This document shows positions 7,914-15,243 of a stretch of DNA of 19,246 bases, in pieces. Origin of the DNA: UBA9715 sp964553375 (GTDB taxonomy: Bacteria; Actinomycetota; Coriobacteriia; Coriobacteriales; Eggerthellaceae). Position 1 is the first letter of the stretch. Each line of letters opens with the position of its first letter. The notes under the pieces were generated by a model. The model worked only from the letters and a program-made list of their open reading frames with translations. It made no database searches and was not told where the DNA came from. Where the stretch lies: assembly GCA_964553375.1 (NCBI GenBank), contig CAZKKN010000033.1:1-19246 (forward strand), read 5' to 3'. Both the position numbers and the translations under genes were made by a program.

Positions 7914-8666
7914 GTGAGAAAACTGCTCGCAACCCTTGCGATGACCCTGATTGCCTCGCTGGCGCTCGCTTTGCCCGCCTTTGCCGAGACCATTAACTCA
8001 AATGCGTCTTGGACCGTCACCTACACAAGCGACTCCAAGATGGTGAGCAACTTCAACTCCAACGACATCGCCGACGAAGTGGGCGGCCTTCAGGCGGGCG
8101 ACACCATCAATCTGGCGGTGTCCCTTAAAAACGACAACGCCCAGGCCACATATTGGTACATGACCAACCGCATCCTGAGCAGCCTGGAAGATTCGGCTAA
8201 CTCCGCTGCTGGTGGCGCCTACACCTACCGGCTCGTCTACATAGACCCGGCCGGCCAATCCCAGGTTCTCTTCGCCAGCGATACGGTGGGTGGTGACGAA
8301 TCCCCGGCAAACCGCGAGGGCCTGCGCGAGGCCACCAGTGCCTTGGAGGACTACTTCTTGTTGGGCACGCTCGACCCGGGTCAGGGGGCTAAGGTCACAC
8401 TGGCTGTCACCCTCGATGGCGAGACCCAGGGCAATGCCTATCAGGACACCCTGGCTGAGCTTGCCCTCGACTTCGCCGTTGAACCCGTCACCGGCGATCC
8501 GGGGCAGAGCCGTCCCACGCCTTCGCCATCTACGCTGCCTCAAACGGGGGATATGCTGAAGCTCGCTCCGCTGTTCGCCATCTGCGGCGTGGCGGGGTTG
8601 GTCATGCTCATCGCGGGCATCTTCGGCTATCGCGCCCGTCGCAAGCAGGAAGAGGAGGTGTCCTAA
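7914..8666 (+). CDS. LPQTG cell-wall-anchored surface protein
   Basis: GTG 7914 is chosen over GTG 7905 because AGGCGGTGA, a near-consensus ribosome binding site that overlaps the upstream stop, ends at the right distance. The 250-residue protein has a signal peptide ending LALPAFA, a beta-rich ectodomain (LQAGDTINLAVSLKNDNAQATYWYMTNRIL), a Pro/Ser/Thr stalk, then LPQTGD, a hydrophobic helix and a RARRK tail: a complete sorting signal. Its ectodomain looks like a TasA/CalY-associated surface fold more than a Cna-B pilin, which suggests it may anchor the two preceding TasA-like proteins to the wall; that is inference. The sorting motif differs from LPxTGGIGT in the adhesin and pilin further downstream. 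Confidence 0.8.
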   Translation: MRKLLATLAMTLIASLALALPAFAETINSNASWTVTYTSDSKMVSNFNSNDIADEVGGLQAGDTINLAVSLKNDNAQATYWYMTNRILSSLEDSANSAAGGAYTYRLVYIDPAGQSQVLFASDTVGGDESPANREGLREATSALEDYFLLGTLDPGQGAKVTLAVTLDGETQGNAYQDTLAELALDFAVEPVTGDPGQSRPTPSPSTLPQTGDMLKLAPLFAICGVAGLVMLIAGIFGYRARRKQEEEVS

Positions 8667-8667
8667 C

Positions 8668-9579
8668 ATGGGCCTCATCTGCCGCATGAAACGCGTTATC
8701 CTCATTCCGCTTATCGCTCTGGCCCTCGTCATGACGGGCCTCAGCGCCACCGCGGCTTCTGCCTACGGCGCTGACACGCAGCCCCAGGCCAAGGAGCCCT
8801 ATACCTACACCGTGCGCATCTTCGCCGGCAACCAAGGCTCCATCGACGGCAAGCCCATCCTGGTGAAGACGGGCCTCAACCCGGGTGACCGCTTCACGTT
8901 CTATCAGGGCAACGTGGATGTTGCCAACGATAGCCGCTACTACGTGCGCGGCTTGCGCGAGGCGGGGCGCGATAACGATACGTTTTTGGTGAACCCCTCT
9001 TTCGAGGTCATGAAGGACACCGACTACGTGGTGGCCTATGGTATCCGCGGCCAGGATGTGGCCTACACCGTGCGCTATGTGGATACGGCCGGCAACAGCC
9101 TGGCTGAAGACGATACATTCTACGGTAACGTGGGGGACAGCCCCGTGATCGCCTATCGTTATATCGAAGGCTACATGCCCCAGGTTTACAACCTGACCGG
9201 CGAGCTTTACGACGACCCCGCACGCAACGTCTACACCTTCGTCTATGACTCCCTGGGTGCCGGCGCCGAGGGAGCCACCACCCCGGCTGACGGAACCGCC
9301 GGCGCTGCAACCGATGCTGCTGCCACGGTGGCAACGGCCGGTCAGCTCATAGGCGACGACGGCGTGCCTGCGGCGGCTCCTGATGAGATTCGAGATATCC
9401 GCGATGACGAGAACCCTCTCGCTGCTGCTTTGGATAACTTCCTTGAAGGGTCGCAGATCCTGCAGAACGTGTGGGCTATCGTGATCGGCTCTGTGGCGCT
9501 TTTGGCCATCATCGTCTCCATCGTGGTTTTGGCTTTGAGGCGTCGCAAGAAAGAGTCCGCTGATGACGGCCAAGACTAA
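8668..9579 (+). CDS. Membrane-anchored surface protein with MucBP-like domain
   Basis: The 303-residue protein starts 1 nt after the previous stop, with GAGGAGG at 8652-8658. The signal peptide ends near ATAASAYG. The first ectodomain block (YTVRIFAGNQGSIDGK...) resembles InlB-type beta repeats. The second (VAYTVRYVDTAGNSLAEDD, GYMPQVYNLTGEL, NVYTFVYD) resembles a MucBP repeat; MucBP domains bind mucin or glycoproteins. An Ala/Thr/Gly linker follows, then IRDDENPLA, a tryptophan-led membrane helix and RRRKK. No LPXTG motif is present, so it probably stays in the membrane and does not get linked to the wall. It may act at the fibre base or be an adhesin. Its end overlaps the next gene by 17 nt. 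Confidence 0.75.
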   Translation: MGLICRMKRVILIPLIALALVMTGLSATAASAYGADTQPQAKEPYTYTVRIFAGNQGSIDGKPILVKTGLNPGDRFTFYQGNVDVANDSRYYVRGLREAGRDNDTFLVNPSFEVMKDTDYVVAYGIRGQDVAYTVRYVDTAGNSLAEDDTFYGNVGDSPVIAYRYIEGYMPQVYNLTGELYDDPARNVYTFVYDSLGAGAEGATTPADGTAGAATDAAATVATAGQLIGDDGVPAAAPDEIRDIRDDENPLAAALDNFLEGSQILQNVWAIVIGSVALLAIIVSIVVLALRRRKKESADDGQD

Positions 9580-10087
9580 AGGTGCGCGAACCCCTTTAGG
9601 CTGGCTGTTCACAGTGGCAGGATATGGCGTTCTGATCGCCGTGGTCGCAGCTGCCGCCTTGATGGCTGCACCTCAGGCGTTCGGCTGGAAGGCGCTCACG
9701 GTGCTCACGGGCTCCATGGCACCGGCGCTTCCGGTGGGTTCGGTGGTCTATGCGGCCCCGGCGGACCCAGCGCAGTTGGAGGAAGGCGACATAGTCGTCT
9801 TCACCCGAGGCGGAGAAACGGTCACCCACCGGGTGGAGTCGAACCACACGGTGGAAGGCGAGCTCATCACGAAGGGCGACGCGAATGCGGAACCCGACCT
9901 GGCGCCTGTGCCCTATAGCGCGGTGCAAGGTAAAGTGGTGATCGATGCCCCGTGGCTAGGGGACATACTGAGCGCGCTCGCGACGGGCGTGGGCAAGGTC
10001 TATCTCCTAGCCGCGGGCGCATGCGGTGTGATGCTCACCGTATTGGGCAATCGGTGCCGAAAGGCGCCGGAGGCGGAAGAAGAGTAG
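9563..10087 (+). CDS. sipW: SipW-type signal peptidase (S26B, Ser-His type)
   Basis: This 174-residue membrane peptidase has helices at about residues 14-36 and 136-160. The catalytic serine is S51 in TGSMAPALPVGS. The position that is Lys in bacterial enzymes is H89 in THRV, followed by D106 in KGDAN. This Ser-His-Asp set marks the ER/archaeal-type (S26B) enzymes that include Bacillus SipW, which processes TasA and TapA. Two TasA-like genes with matching signal peptides lie just upstream, so they are the likely substrates. Its start lies inside the end of the MucBP-like gene (17-nt overlap), indicating coupling. It ends 12 nt before the coiled-coil gene. Confidence 0.88.
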   Translation: MTAKTKGARTPLGWLFTVAGYGVLIAVVAAAALMAAPQAFGWKALTVLTGSMAPALPVGSVVYAAPADPAQLEEGDIVVFTRGGETVTHRVESNHTVEGELITKGDANAEPDLAPVPYSAVQGKVVIDAPWLGDILSALATGVGKVYLLAAGACGVMLTVLGNRCRKAPEAEEE

Positions 10088-10099
10088 GGAAGGCATACA

Positions 10100-10741
10100 G
10101 TGGCGAAGTCGTCGAATAAGAAGCTGAAGAAGCTTGGTCGCGCCGAGCTGTTGGAACTCCTCGTGAAGCAGGGAGAGCAGCTGGATAAGACCAAAGAGGC
10201 GCTCGCCGCCGCCGAGGAGCGGGCGGCTTACCAGGAGCGCATCGCGCGTCTGGCCGAGAAGGCGATGTCGCGCCTCGCCGGCCTTCTGGAGGCAACCGAG
10301 CTCGCCCACGACCAGTACAGCGATGCATTGGCCGAGCTCAAAAGCCAGATGGGCATCGCCTACACCGGCGAGAAGATCAAGGACACGGCGTTCGACGCCA
10401 ACGCGCCGCTGCTCCCCGATGTCGCCCAGTCCGTCTCCGAAGCGGCCACGGACCCCACGGTGGTCCCGGTCGCAGAAGAGCCGTATCCGGAGCCCATCCC
10501 CGTTGCCGCAACCGCCGCAACCGCAGCAACCACCGCGGCAGCAACCGCCGCCCCTGACCAGACCATCCCCATGCCCTTGGTCCAGGAAGGCATCGCATTC
10601 AGCGAGCCCTCCTTCGCAGACCCGACATTCGTAACCGCCCCTGCCACCGTGGCCGCTGATGACACCCCTGTGTCCGCAGCCGGCCTGGATGTGGTCTCTT
10701 GCGAGCCAGTATGGGAGGAGGAAGCCTATGACCGACGATGA
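10100..10741 (+). CDS. Cytoplasmic coiled-coil protein of unknown function in the fibre operon
   Basis: This 213-residue protein starts at GTG 10100, 6 nt after AGGGAAGG. It has no signal peptide or membrane helix. Residues 1-80 are strongly charged and helical (KLKKLGRAELLELLVKQGEQ, then KEALAAAEERAAYQERIARL), predicting a coiled coil. I recall short coiled-coil proteins of similar style beside surface-protein loci in Firmicutes, sometimes loosely named 'DNA repair' proteins; no function is established. The middle is low-complexity Pro/Ala/Thr with a 9-bp DNA repeat (GCCGCAACC) near 10505-10552, and the end is acidic (EPVWEEEAYDRR). The Ala/Thr part suggests a flexible linker. It sits between the two signal peptidase genes and overlaps the second by 14 nt, so it may help organise secretion on the inner face of the membrane. 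Confidence 0.65.
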   Translation: MAKSSNKKLKKLGRAELLELLVKQGEQLDKTKEALAAAEERAAYQERIARLAEKAMSRLAGLLEATELAHDQYSDALAELKSQMGIAYTGEKIKDTAFDANAPLLPDVAQSVSEAATDPTVVPVAEEPYPEPIPVAATAATAATTAAATAAPDQTIPMPLVQEGIAFSEPSFADPTFVTAPATVAADDTPVSAAGLDVVSCEPVWEEEAYDRR

Positions 10742-11420
10742 GTCAGCCGTTTCTTCCGCCCAAACCCCCAAGCCCATAGAGTCCGAAGGCGCCGTAGTGC
10801 CCGAGGAGGTCGTGGTGATCTCCCAGGACGAGCAGGGCGACCAGGTGGAAGCGGAGCCCGTACCCGAAACCGACGAGCTGCGCAGCGAGCTCACCCGCGT
10901 GAACAACCGCACGCGGTTCCAGCATGCGGTGCGCAACACGGTGCTTGCCATCGTGTCGGTGGCGGCAGTGGCCGTGCTTGTGTCCACGCTGTTCATGCCG
11001 GTGCTGCGCATCTACGGCAGCTCCATGACCCCCACGCTCTCCGAGGGCGACATGGTGGTCAGCCTGAAAACGGACTCCTTCAACACCGGCGACATCATCG
11101 CCTTCTATTACAACAACAAGGTGCTGGTGAAGCGCGTGATCGCCGGCCCCGGCAGCTGGGTTGACATCAGCGACGACGGCAAGGTGACCGTTGACGGCCA
11201 AGAGTTGGACGAACCCTACATCGACGAGCCCGCCAAGGGGGAGTGCGATATTCGGCTGCCCTACCAGGTGCCCGATAACCGCTACTTCGTCATGGGGGAC
11301 CATCGTTCCACCTCGGTGGACTCGCGGATATCCGCCATCGGCTGCGTATCGAACGAGCAATTAGTGGGAAAAGTGATTTCAGGCATATGGCCTTTGAGTA
11401 AATTGGGACCCATAAGCTAG
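10728..11420 (+). CDS. lepB: Signal peptidase I (S26A, Ser-Lys type)
   Basis: ATG 10728 follows GGAGGAGG at 10714-10721, so the open frame before it is not translated. The 230-residue protein has an unusually long acidic N-terminal cytoplasmic part (about residues 1-60), one membrane helix (about 68-90), then S99 in GSSMTPTL and K135 in VLVKRVIAGP, the classical catalytic dyad, and MGDHRSTSVDSR near the end. Both active residues are present, unlike the dyad-deficient SipA-type proteins of some streptococcal pilus loci. It would cleave ordinary signal peptides such as those of the pilin-like proteins here. It lies 14 nt before the large adhesin gene. Confidence 0.93.
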   Translation: MTDDESAVSSAQTPKPIESEGAVVPEEVVVISQDEQGDQVEAEPVPETDELRSELTRVNNRTRFQHAVRNTVLAIVSVAAVAVLVSTLFMPVLRIYGSSMTPTLSEGDMVVSLKTDSFNTGDIIAFYYNNKVLVKRVIAGPGSWVDISDDGKVTVDGQELDEPYIDEPAKGECDIRLPYQVPDNRYFVMGDHRSTSVDSRISAIGCVSNEQLVGKVISGIWPLSKLGPIS

Positions 11421-11434
11421 GTGTGGTGACTGCC

Positions 11435-14400
11435 ATGACTAAACAAGGAATCGAAACCAACATCAATGCCTTCGACGCCCGCAACCGGCGCAAGCGGATG
11501 CTCATGCGCGTCTTCGCCGTTTGCGCGGTGATTGTGGCGTTCTTCACCATCTATGCCCTGGTGCTGCCAGGCGTCACCATGGAGCAGCGCGATGCCATGT
11601 GCGGCAAACAGGAGCACTTCCACACCCAGGCCTGCTATGAGCGCACGCTGGTCTGCGAGCTTCCCGAGGCCAAGGTGCATGTGCACACGCCGGCCTGCTA
11701 CAACGAAGCCGACAAGCTCGTTTGCGCCGAGACCCCGGCGGCCCATATGCACCGTGACAGCTGCTATGCCAAGGGCGGCGAGCTGAACTGCCGAAACCAA
11801 GACCCCGCCCACAGTCACACCGCTGAGTGCTATGCCAAGGAAGGCGACGTGATCTGCCCCGAAGAGGAGGCGACTCACATGCACCGGGCAACCTGCTTCA
11901 ATGCAGGCGGCGTTCTGACCTGCAGAAGCGCCGCAGCCCATGTGCACGGCAGCACTTGCTATGACGAGGCTGGCAAGCTTGTCTGTACCGAGCAGGGAGT
12001 GGGCCATGTCCACTGCGATGCCTGCTGGCAGCACGCGGGGGACTTGGTTTGCACCAACACCGACCCAGAGCATCAGCATGGAGCGGAGTGCTATGCAACA
12101 GCCGATGTGCTGGCGTGCGGCCAAGAGGAAGGCGTTGCCGTGCGCCATGTCCATACCGACAGCTGCTACAGCCAAACCCTCATCTGCGGGCGCGAAGAGC
12201 ATGCGCATGATGAGGTTTGCTACGACGTTGAGACCTATCAGATGATTCAAGCCGGTGAGGCGGCTGAAGAGAAGCAGGGAAGCGCCGATACGGCGGATGC
12301 CGATGCTCAGCATGCTGTGGCCGTTTATGAAACCGATACGGTGAAGATGGTATTCGAGGCTCCCGAGGACCTTGAAGGGGATTTGCAGCTGGAGGTGCTC
12401 GCGGCGGATGCTTCGGGCGTAGCCCCTATTGCGGCCCTGGAAGTCGAGGAGCCTTCTGACGAAGCCGCGGCCGAGGAGTCTGAAGCCGTGGAGGAGGATG
12501 CGTCCAGCGACGAGGTCGCCGGTGAGGATGCATCCGATGGCGAAGCTGCGGGCGAGGACGCCGCAGACGGGGAAGCCGCAGATAAGGACGCAGCTGGCGA
12601 GGAGCCTGCGGAAGGCTCCGATACCGCTGCAACCCCGCTTTGGGCCACCGGTTTGGCAATCCAGGCTACCCTCGATGGGCAACCGGTGGAGAATATCGCC
12701 GATCTGGGCCTCACCGCCCATATAACCGTGAAGAGCCAGGCTATTGCCCCGATCATCGAATCGATTGACTATAGCGAGGTGGCCGAAGAGGCGAAGGGGG
12801 ATGTGGGCGCGCAGGTCACGGTGATCCAGATTCCCGCAGAGCTTTCGGACCTTCCCATCTCTGAGCGTCCCGAAGGGTCGGTGGATACCGTGGTGTTCAC
12901 CGATGCTAACAACGCATCCCTCACCTTGCCGGTGGATGGCCAGACCATGGAGGTCCAAGGGCGTAAAACCGCGAATCCGAATTTCACCGTGCATTATGTG
13001 GCGGACCTGGAGATAGTCCAGTCCTCCGACACCAAGGATTGGGCCGAGGCGCTCCATGTGATCGATACCGATGGCGGCGTGCTTCCCACCAATGCGGCAG
13101 CCAAAGCCAACAGCTTGAAATCCCAGTACGTGAAGCTGGAGGGGTCTACCAGCAACCTCAGCGTGGCCACGGCGGTGGAGGAGAAGGAGATATTCACCCC
13201 GGAGTCCTATACCTACATCAAGGCTCCGAATGCCTCCTACTTCAACAAGGTCTACGAGAACAGTCACTACCAGCTGATAGGGATCCATGTGAAGCAGCCC
13301 GGGGAGACCAGCTATACCGTGTATGCGGATCCGTCCGCCATCCACTTCACCAATAAGCCTGAGACGGCATCTTCCACCGGCTATATCCTGATCCAGGAGG
13401 GCACGGACATCAAGATGAAGTACAAGGTGACCACCGGGGATATTCCTGTTAATGCTTCGTTCTATGACTACGACATCTCCGATGGTCAGATTTACGCTTC
13501 TGAAGACGATGCTGCAAAGCGCCAGAATGGGAAGCCGACTTCAAGCCAGACTAACGGCGATACCTATGCCAACACCCGGTATTACGGGATTAATTCCCAG
13601 GACCAGGACCACTACACGGGCACTGGTGCAAAGTACGGCTTCGGCAACGCCAATGCAGGCACCGATAGCTCGCTGACCAATGCCCAGGTGGGCGGCTTCA
13701 ACATCAATAAAGGCAATGCAGTAAGCTCGGAGAAATCAAAAGCGACCTTGTTCCAGAAGTGCTCCTTCGGAATCGTTTCAGGCATCAGCGATACCGGTGG
13801 CGTGACTTTCGCCAGCGGCATCCAAGGCCCGGATATCTTCGGGAAGGACGACTTCACCGGCAAGACAACTATCGGAGGCAACCACACGTTGAACTTCAAC
13901 CGTATTGGGGATACCTATGAGCTGGTTAGCGCCCAGGTGAGCGGATCTTCGCTGAACGGTTTGAACACCTTCAAGAAGTCCGCGGAGGCGGCCTACGGAA
14001 CGAGCTTCTACCAGTACACCAATGGTTTTTGGGCATTGGATTCCGCCAGCACCTTCGGGGCGGATGGCCATGACCTGAAATTCGGTAGTACGGCATTGGA
14101 GAGCAAGCGGCATTTCGCAAAGAATGGCCAATATGTTTACAATAATTTCCCCCACTCCGATGACGGACAGGACCACAACAGCTACTTCGGCATGCAAAGC
14201 CAGGTGAACTTCCACCTGTTGCCCGATTACTGCGGCCCTCTGGATTACTTCTTCTTCGGCGACGACGACATGTGGGTCTTCCTCATCGAGACCGACGAGA
14301 ACGGCAATATGCTGGCGGGCAGCACGCCGCAGCTCATCTGCGATATCGGTGGCGTCCATCAGACCACCGGTGAGATGATCGACCTGCGCGACTATCTGCC

Positions 14401-15112
14401 CCTGGGGAGCGAGGGCCACTACGCCCTGCGCTTCTACTACACCGAGCGCGGCGCTTCCGGTTCCACCTGCTACATGCGCTTCACCCTGCCTTCGGTGACC
14501 AATTCCAACCCGCCCCAGGACACGGGCACGGTCCGCGTGGAGAAGAAGGTCTCGGCTGCGGAGGGCTCCGCTGACCTGGAGAAGGAGTTTGAGTTCTCCA
14601 TCGGCCTCACCGATGACGCTGGAAACCAGCTTCAAGACGACTACTCCTATACCCGCTATGACAGCCAGGGTAGAGAGCTGGAAAGCGATATCATCATCTG
14701 GAATGGCGGTAGCTTCCACTTGCGCAACGGCGAGTATGTGATCATCCGTTACCTGCCTGTGGGCTCTCGCTACTACATCCAAGAGCAGGGAACCGTGAAG
14801 GATGACGGAACCCTTGAATCCTTGGAAGGCGGTCCCTACGAGGTCTCCTACGAGTACCTGGAGAACAACGAGGTGATCGCTAGCGCCCAGGCGGATAAGG
14901 GTGCTATTTCCCCAATCTATGAGGGCGTGATCTATCAGAACAATTCTGCCACCTTGCGCAAGGTGGTCTTCACCAACACCGTGCCCTACGAGCTTCCCGC
15001 CACGGGCGGCATAGGCACTGCTTGGTTCTTCATCGTGGGAGCTGGGCTCATAGGCGCTGCCGTGGTGGTCCTTTGGAGGAAACAACAGGGAAAACGCGCG
15101 AGCGGTCTCTGA
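11435..15112 (+). CDS. Giant LPATG surface adhesin with Cys/His repeats and fibro-slime-like domain
   Basis: ATG 11435 gives 1225 residues; a weak ribosome site (AGGTG/GGTGA) precedes it. A basic N-terminus and helix end in YALVLPGVTME, an export signal style seen in other Cys/His-repeat surface proteins. Residues 56-268 hold ten repeats of the form HxHxxxCY followed by a second Cys. An acidic linker with four 10-residue units (residues 336-399) precedes a large beta-rich region. A fibro-slime/PA14-like domain carries GDDDMWVFLI (D943-D945, W947) and CDIGGVH, which suggests calcium or ligand binding. A Cna-B-like stalk (VRVEKKV, K1037) leads to LPATGG (from L1187), a helix and a basic tail. 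It is probably the tip or ancillary adhesin attached by the class C sortase downstream. Ligand unknown. Confidence 0.88.
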   Translation: MTKQGIETNINAFDARNRRKRMLMRVFAVCAVIVAFFTIYALVLPGVTMEQRDAMCGKQEHFHTQACYERTLVCELPEAKVHVHTPACYNEADKLVCAETPAAHMHRDSCYAKGGELNCRNQDPAHSHTAECYAKEGDVICPEEEATHMHRATCFNAGGVLTCRSAAAHVHGSTCYDEAGKLVCTEQGVGHVHCDACWQHAGDLVCTNTDPEHQHGAECYATADVLACGQEEGVAVRHVHTDSCYSQTLICGREEHAHDEVCYDVETYQMIQAGEAAEEKQGSADTADADAQHAVAVYETDTVKMVFEAPEDLEGDLQLEVLAADASGVAPIAALEVEEPSDEAAAEESEAVEEDASSDEVAGEDASDGEAAGEDAADGEAADKDAAGEEPAEGSDTAATPLWATGLAIQATLDGQPVENIADLGLTAHITVKSQAIAPIIESIDYSEVAEEAKGDVGAQVTVIQIPAELSDLPISERPEGSVDTVVFTDANNASLTLPVDGQTMEVQGRKTANPNFTVHYVADLEIVQSSDTKDWAEALHVIDTDGGVLPTNAAAKANSLKSQYVKLEGSTSNLSVATAVEEKEIFTPESYTYIKAPNASYFNKVYENSHYQLIGIHVKQPGETSYTVYADPSAIHFTNKPETASSTGYILIQEGTDIKMKYKVTTGDIPVNASFYDYDISDGQIYASEDDAAKRQNGKPTSSQTNGDTYANTRYYGINSQDQDHYTGTGAKYGFGNANAGTDSSLTNAQVGGFNINKGNAVSSEKSKATLFQKCSFGIVSGISDTGGVTFASGIQGPDIFGKDDFTGKTTIGGNHTLNFNRIGDTYELVSAQVSGSSLNGLNTFKKSAEAAYGTSFYQYTNGFWALDSASTFGADGHDLKFGSTALESKRHFAKNGQYVYNNFPHSDDGQDHNSYFGMQSQVNFHLLPDYCGPLDYFFFGDDDMWVFLIETDENGNMLAGSTPQLICDIGGVHQTTGEMIDLRDYLPLGSEGHYALRFYYTERGASGSTCYMRFTLPSVTNSNPPQDTGTVRVEKKVSAAEGSADLEKEFEFSIGLTDDAGNQLQDDYSYTRYDSQGRELESDIIIWNGGSFHLRNGEYVIIRYLPVGSRYYIQEQGTVKDDGTLESLEGGPYEVSYEYLENNEVIASAQADKGAISPIYEGVIYQNNSATLRKVVFTNTVPYELPATGGIGTAWFFIVGAGLIGAAVVVLWRKQQGKRASGL
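11600..12238 (+). repeat. Ten Cys/His-rich protein repeats in the adhesin
   Basis: Ten divergent units of about 20-25 residues share HxHxxxC[YFW] followed some 6-8 residues later by a second Cys. Examples are HFHTQACY, HVHTPACY, HMHRDSCY and HVHTDSCY. DNA identity between units is modest, so this is an old protein-level repeat and not a recent DNA array. The last unit lacks the closing Cys. The pattern suits metal coordination or disulfide ladders. Confidence 0.85.
12491..12610 (+). repeat. Four 30-bp acidic linker repeats in the adhesin gene
   Basis: Four in-frame 30-bp units encode EEDASSDEVA, GEDASDGEAA, GEDAADGEAA and DKDAAGEEPA. The middle two are most alike. They extend an acidic Ala/Glu/Asp linker between the Cys/His repeats and the folded core, and since each unit is a multiple of three, copy number could vary without breaking the frame. 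Confidence 0.7.
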
Positions 15113-15243
15113 TGTTCATATAAGTAAGCAGGTAAGAGAATGATGTTTGAATGCGCTACTGTTCAACAACGAAGAGAGGGTGGATAATAGGCGAAATGAA
15201 TGGAAAAAGTATCTATCAGACACAAAGAGAAGGGATGGGGAGA
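15113..15243. promoter_or_regulatory. Leader region of the major pilin gene
   Basis: This 131-bp gap is the largest inside the fibre locus and is purine-rich on the plus strand. Possible -10 elements are TATAAG at 15119-15124 and GATAAT at 15183-15188, neither with a good -35. It includes a 15-codon open frame at 15140-15187 (MMFECATVQQRREGG) after AGGTAAGAGA, which could be a leader peptide. A second promoter or a translation control serving high pilin output is plausible but unproven. No stem-loop terminator is seen. Confidence 0.35.

Noticed and set aside
10503..10552. GCCGCAACC repeats as a CRISPR or regulatory array
   Set aside because: They encode an Ala/Thr linker in frame, with no spacers; simple coding low complexity.
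11417..13345. 642-codon minus-strand open frame opposite the adhesin gene
   Set aside because: The plus strand has a clear signal, repeats and sorting motif; the antisense product is an artefact of GC-biased codon use and of the repeats.
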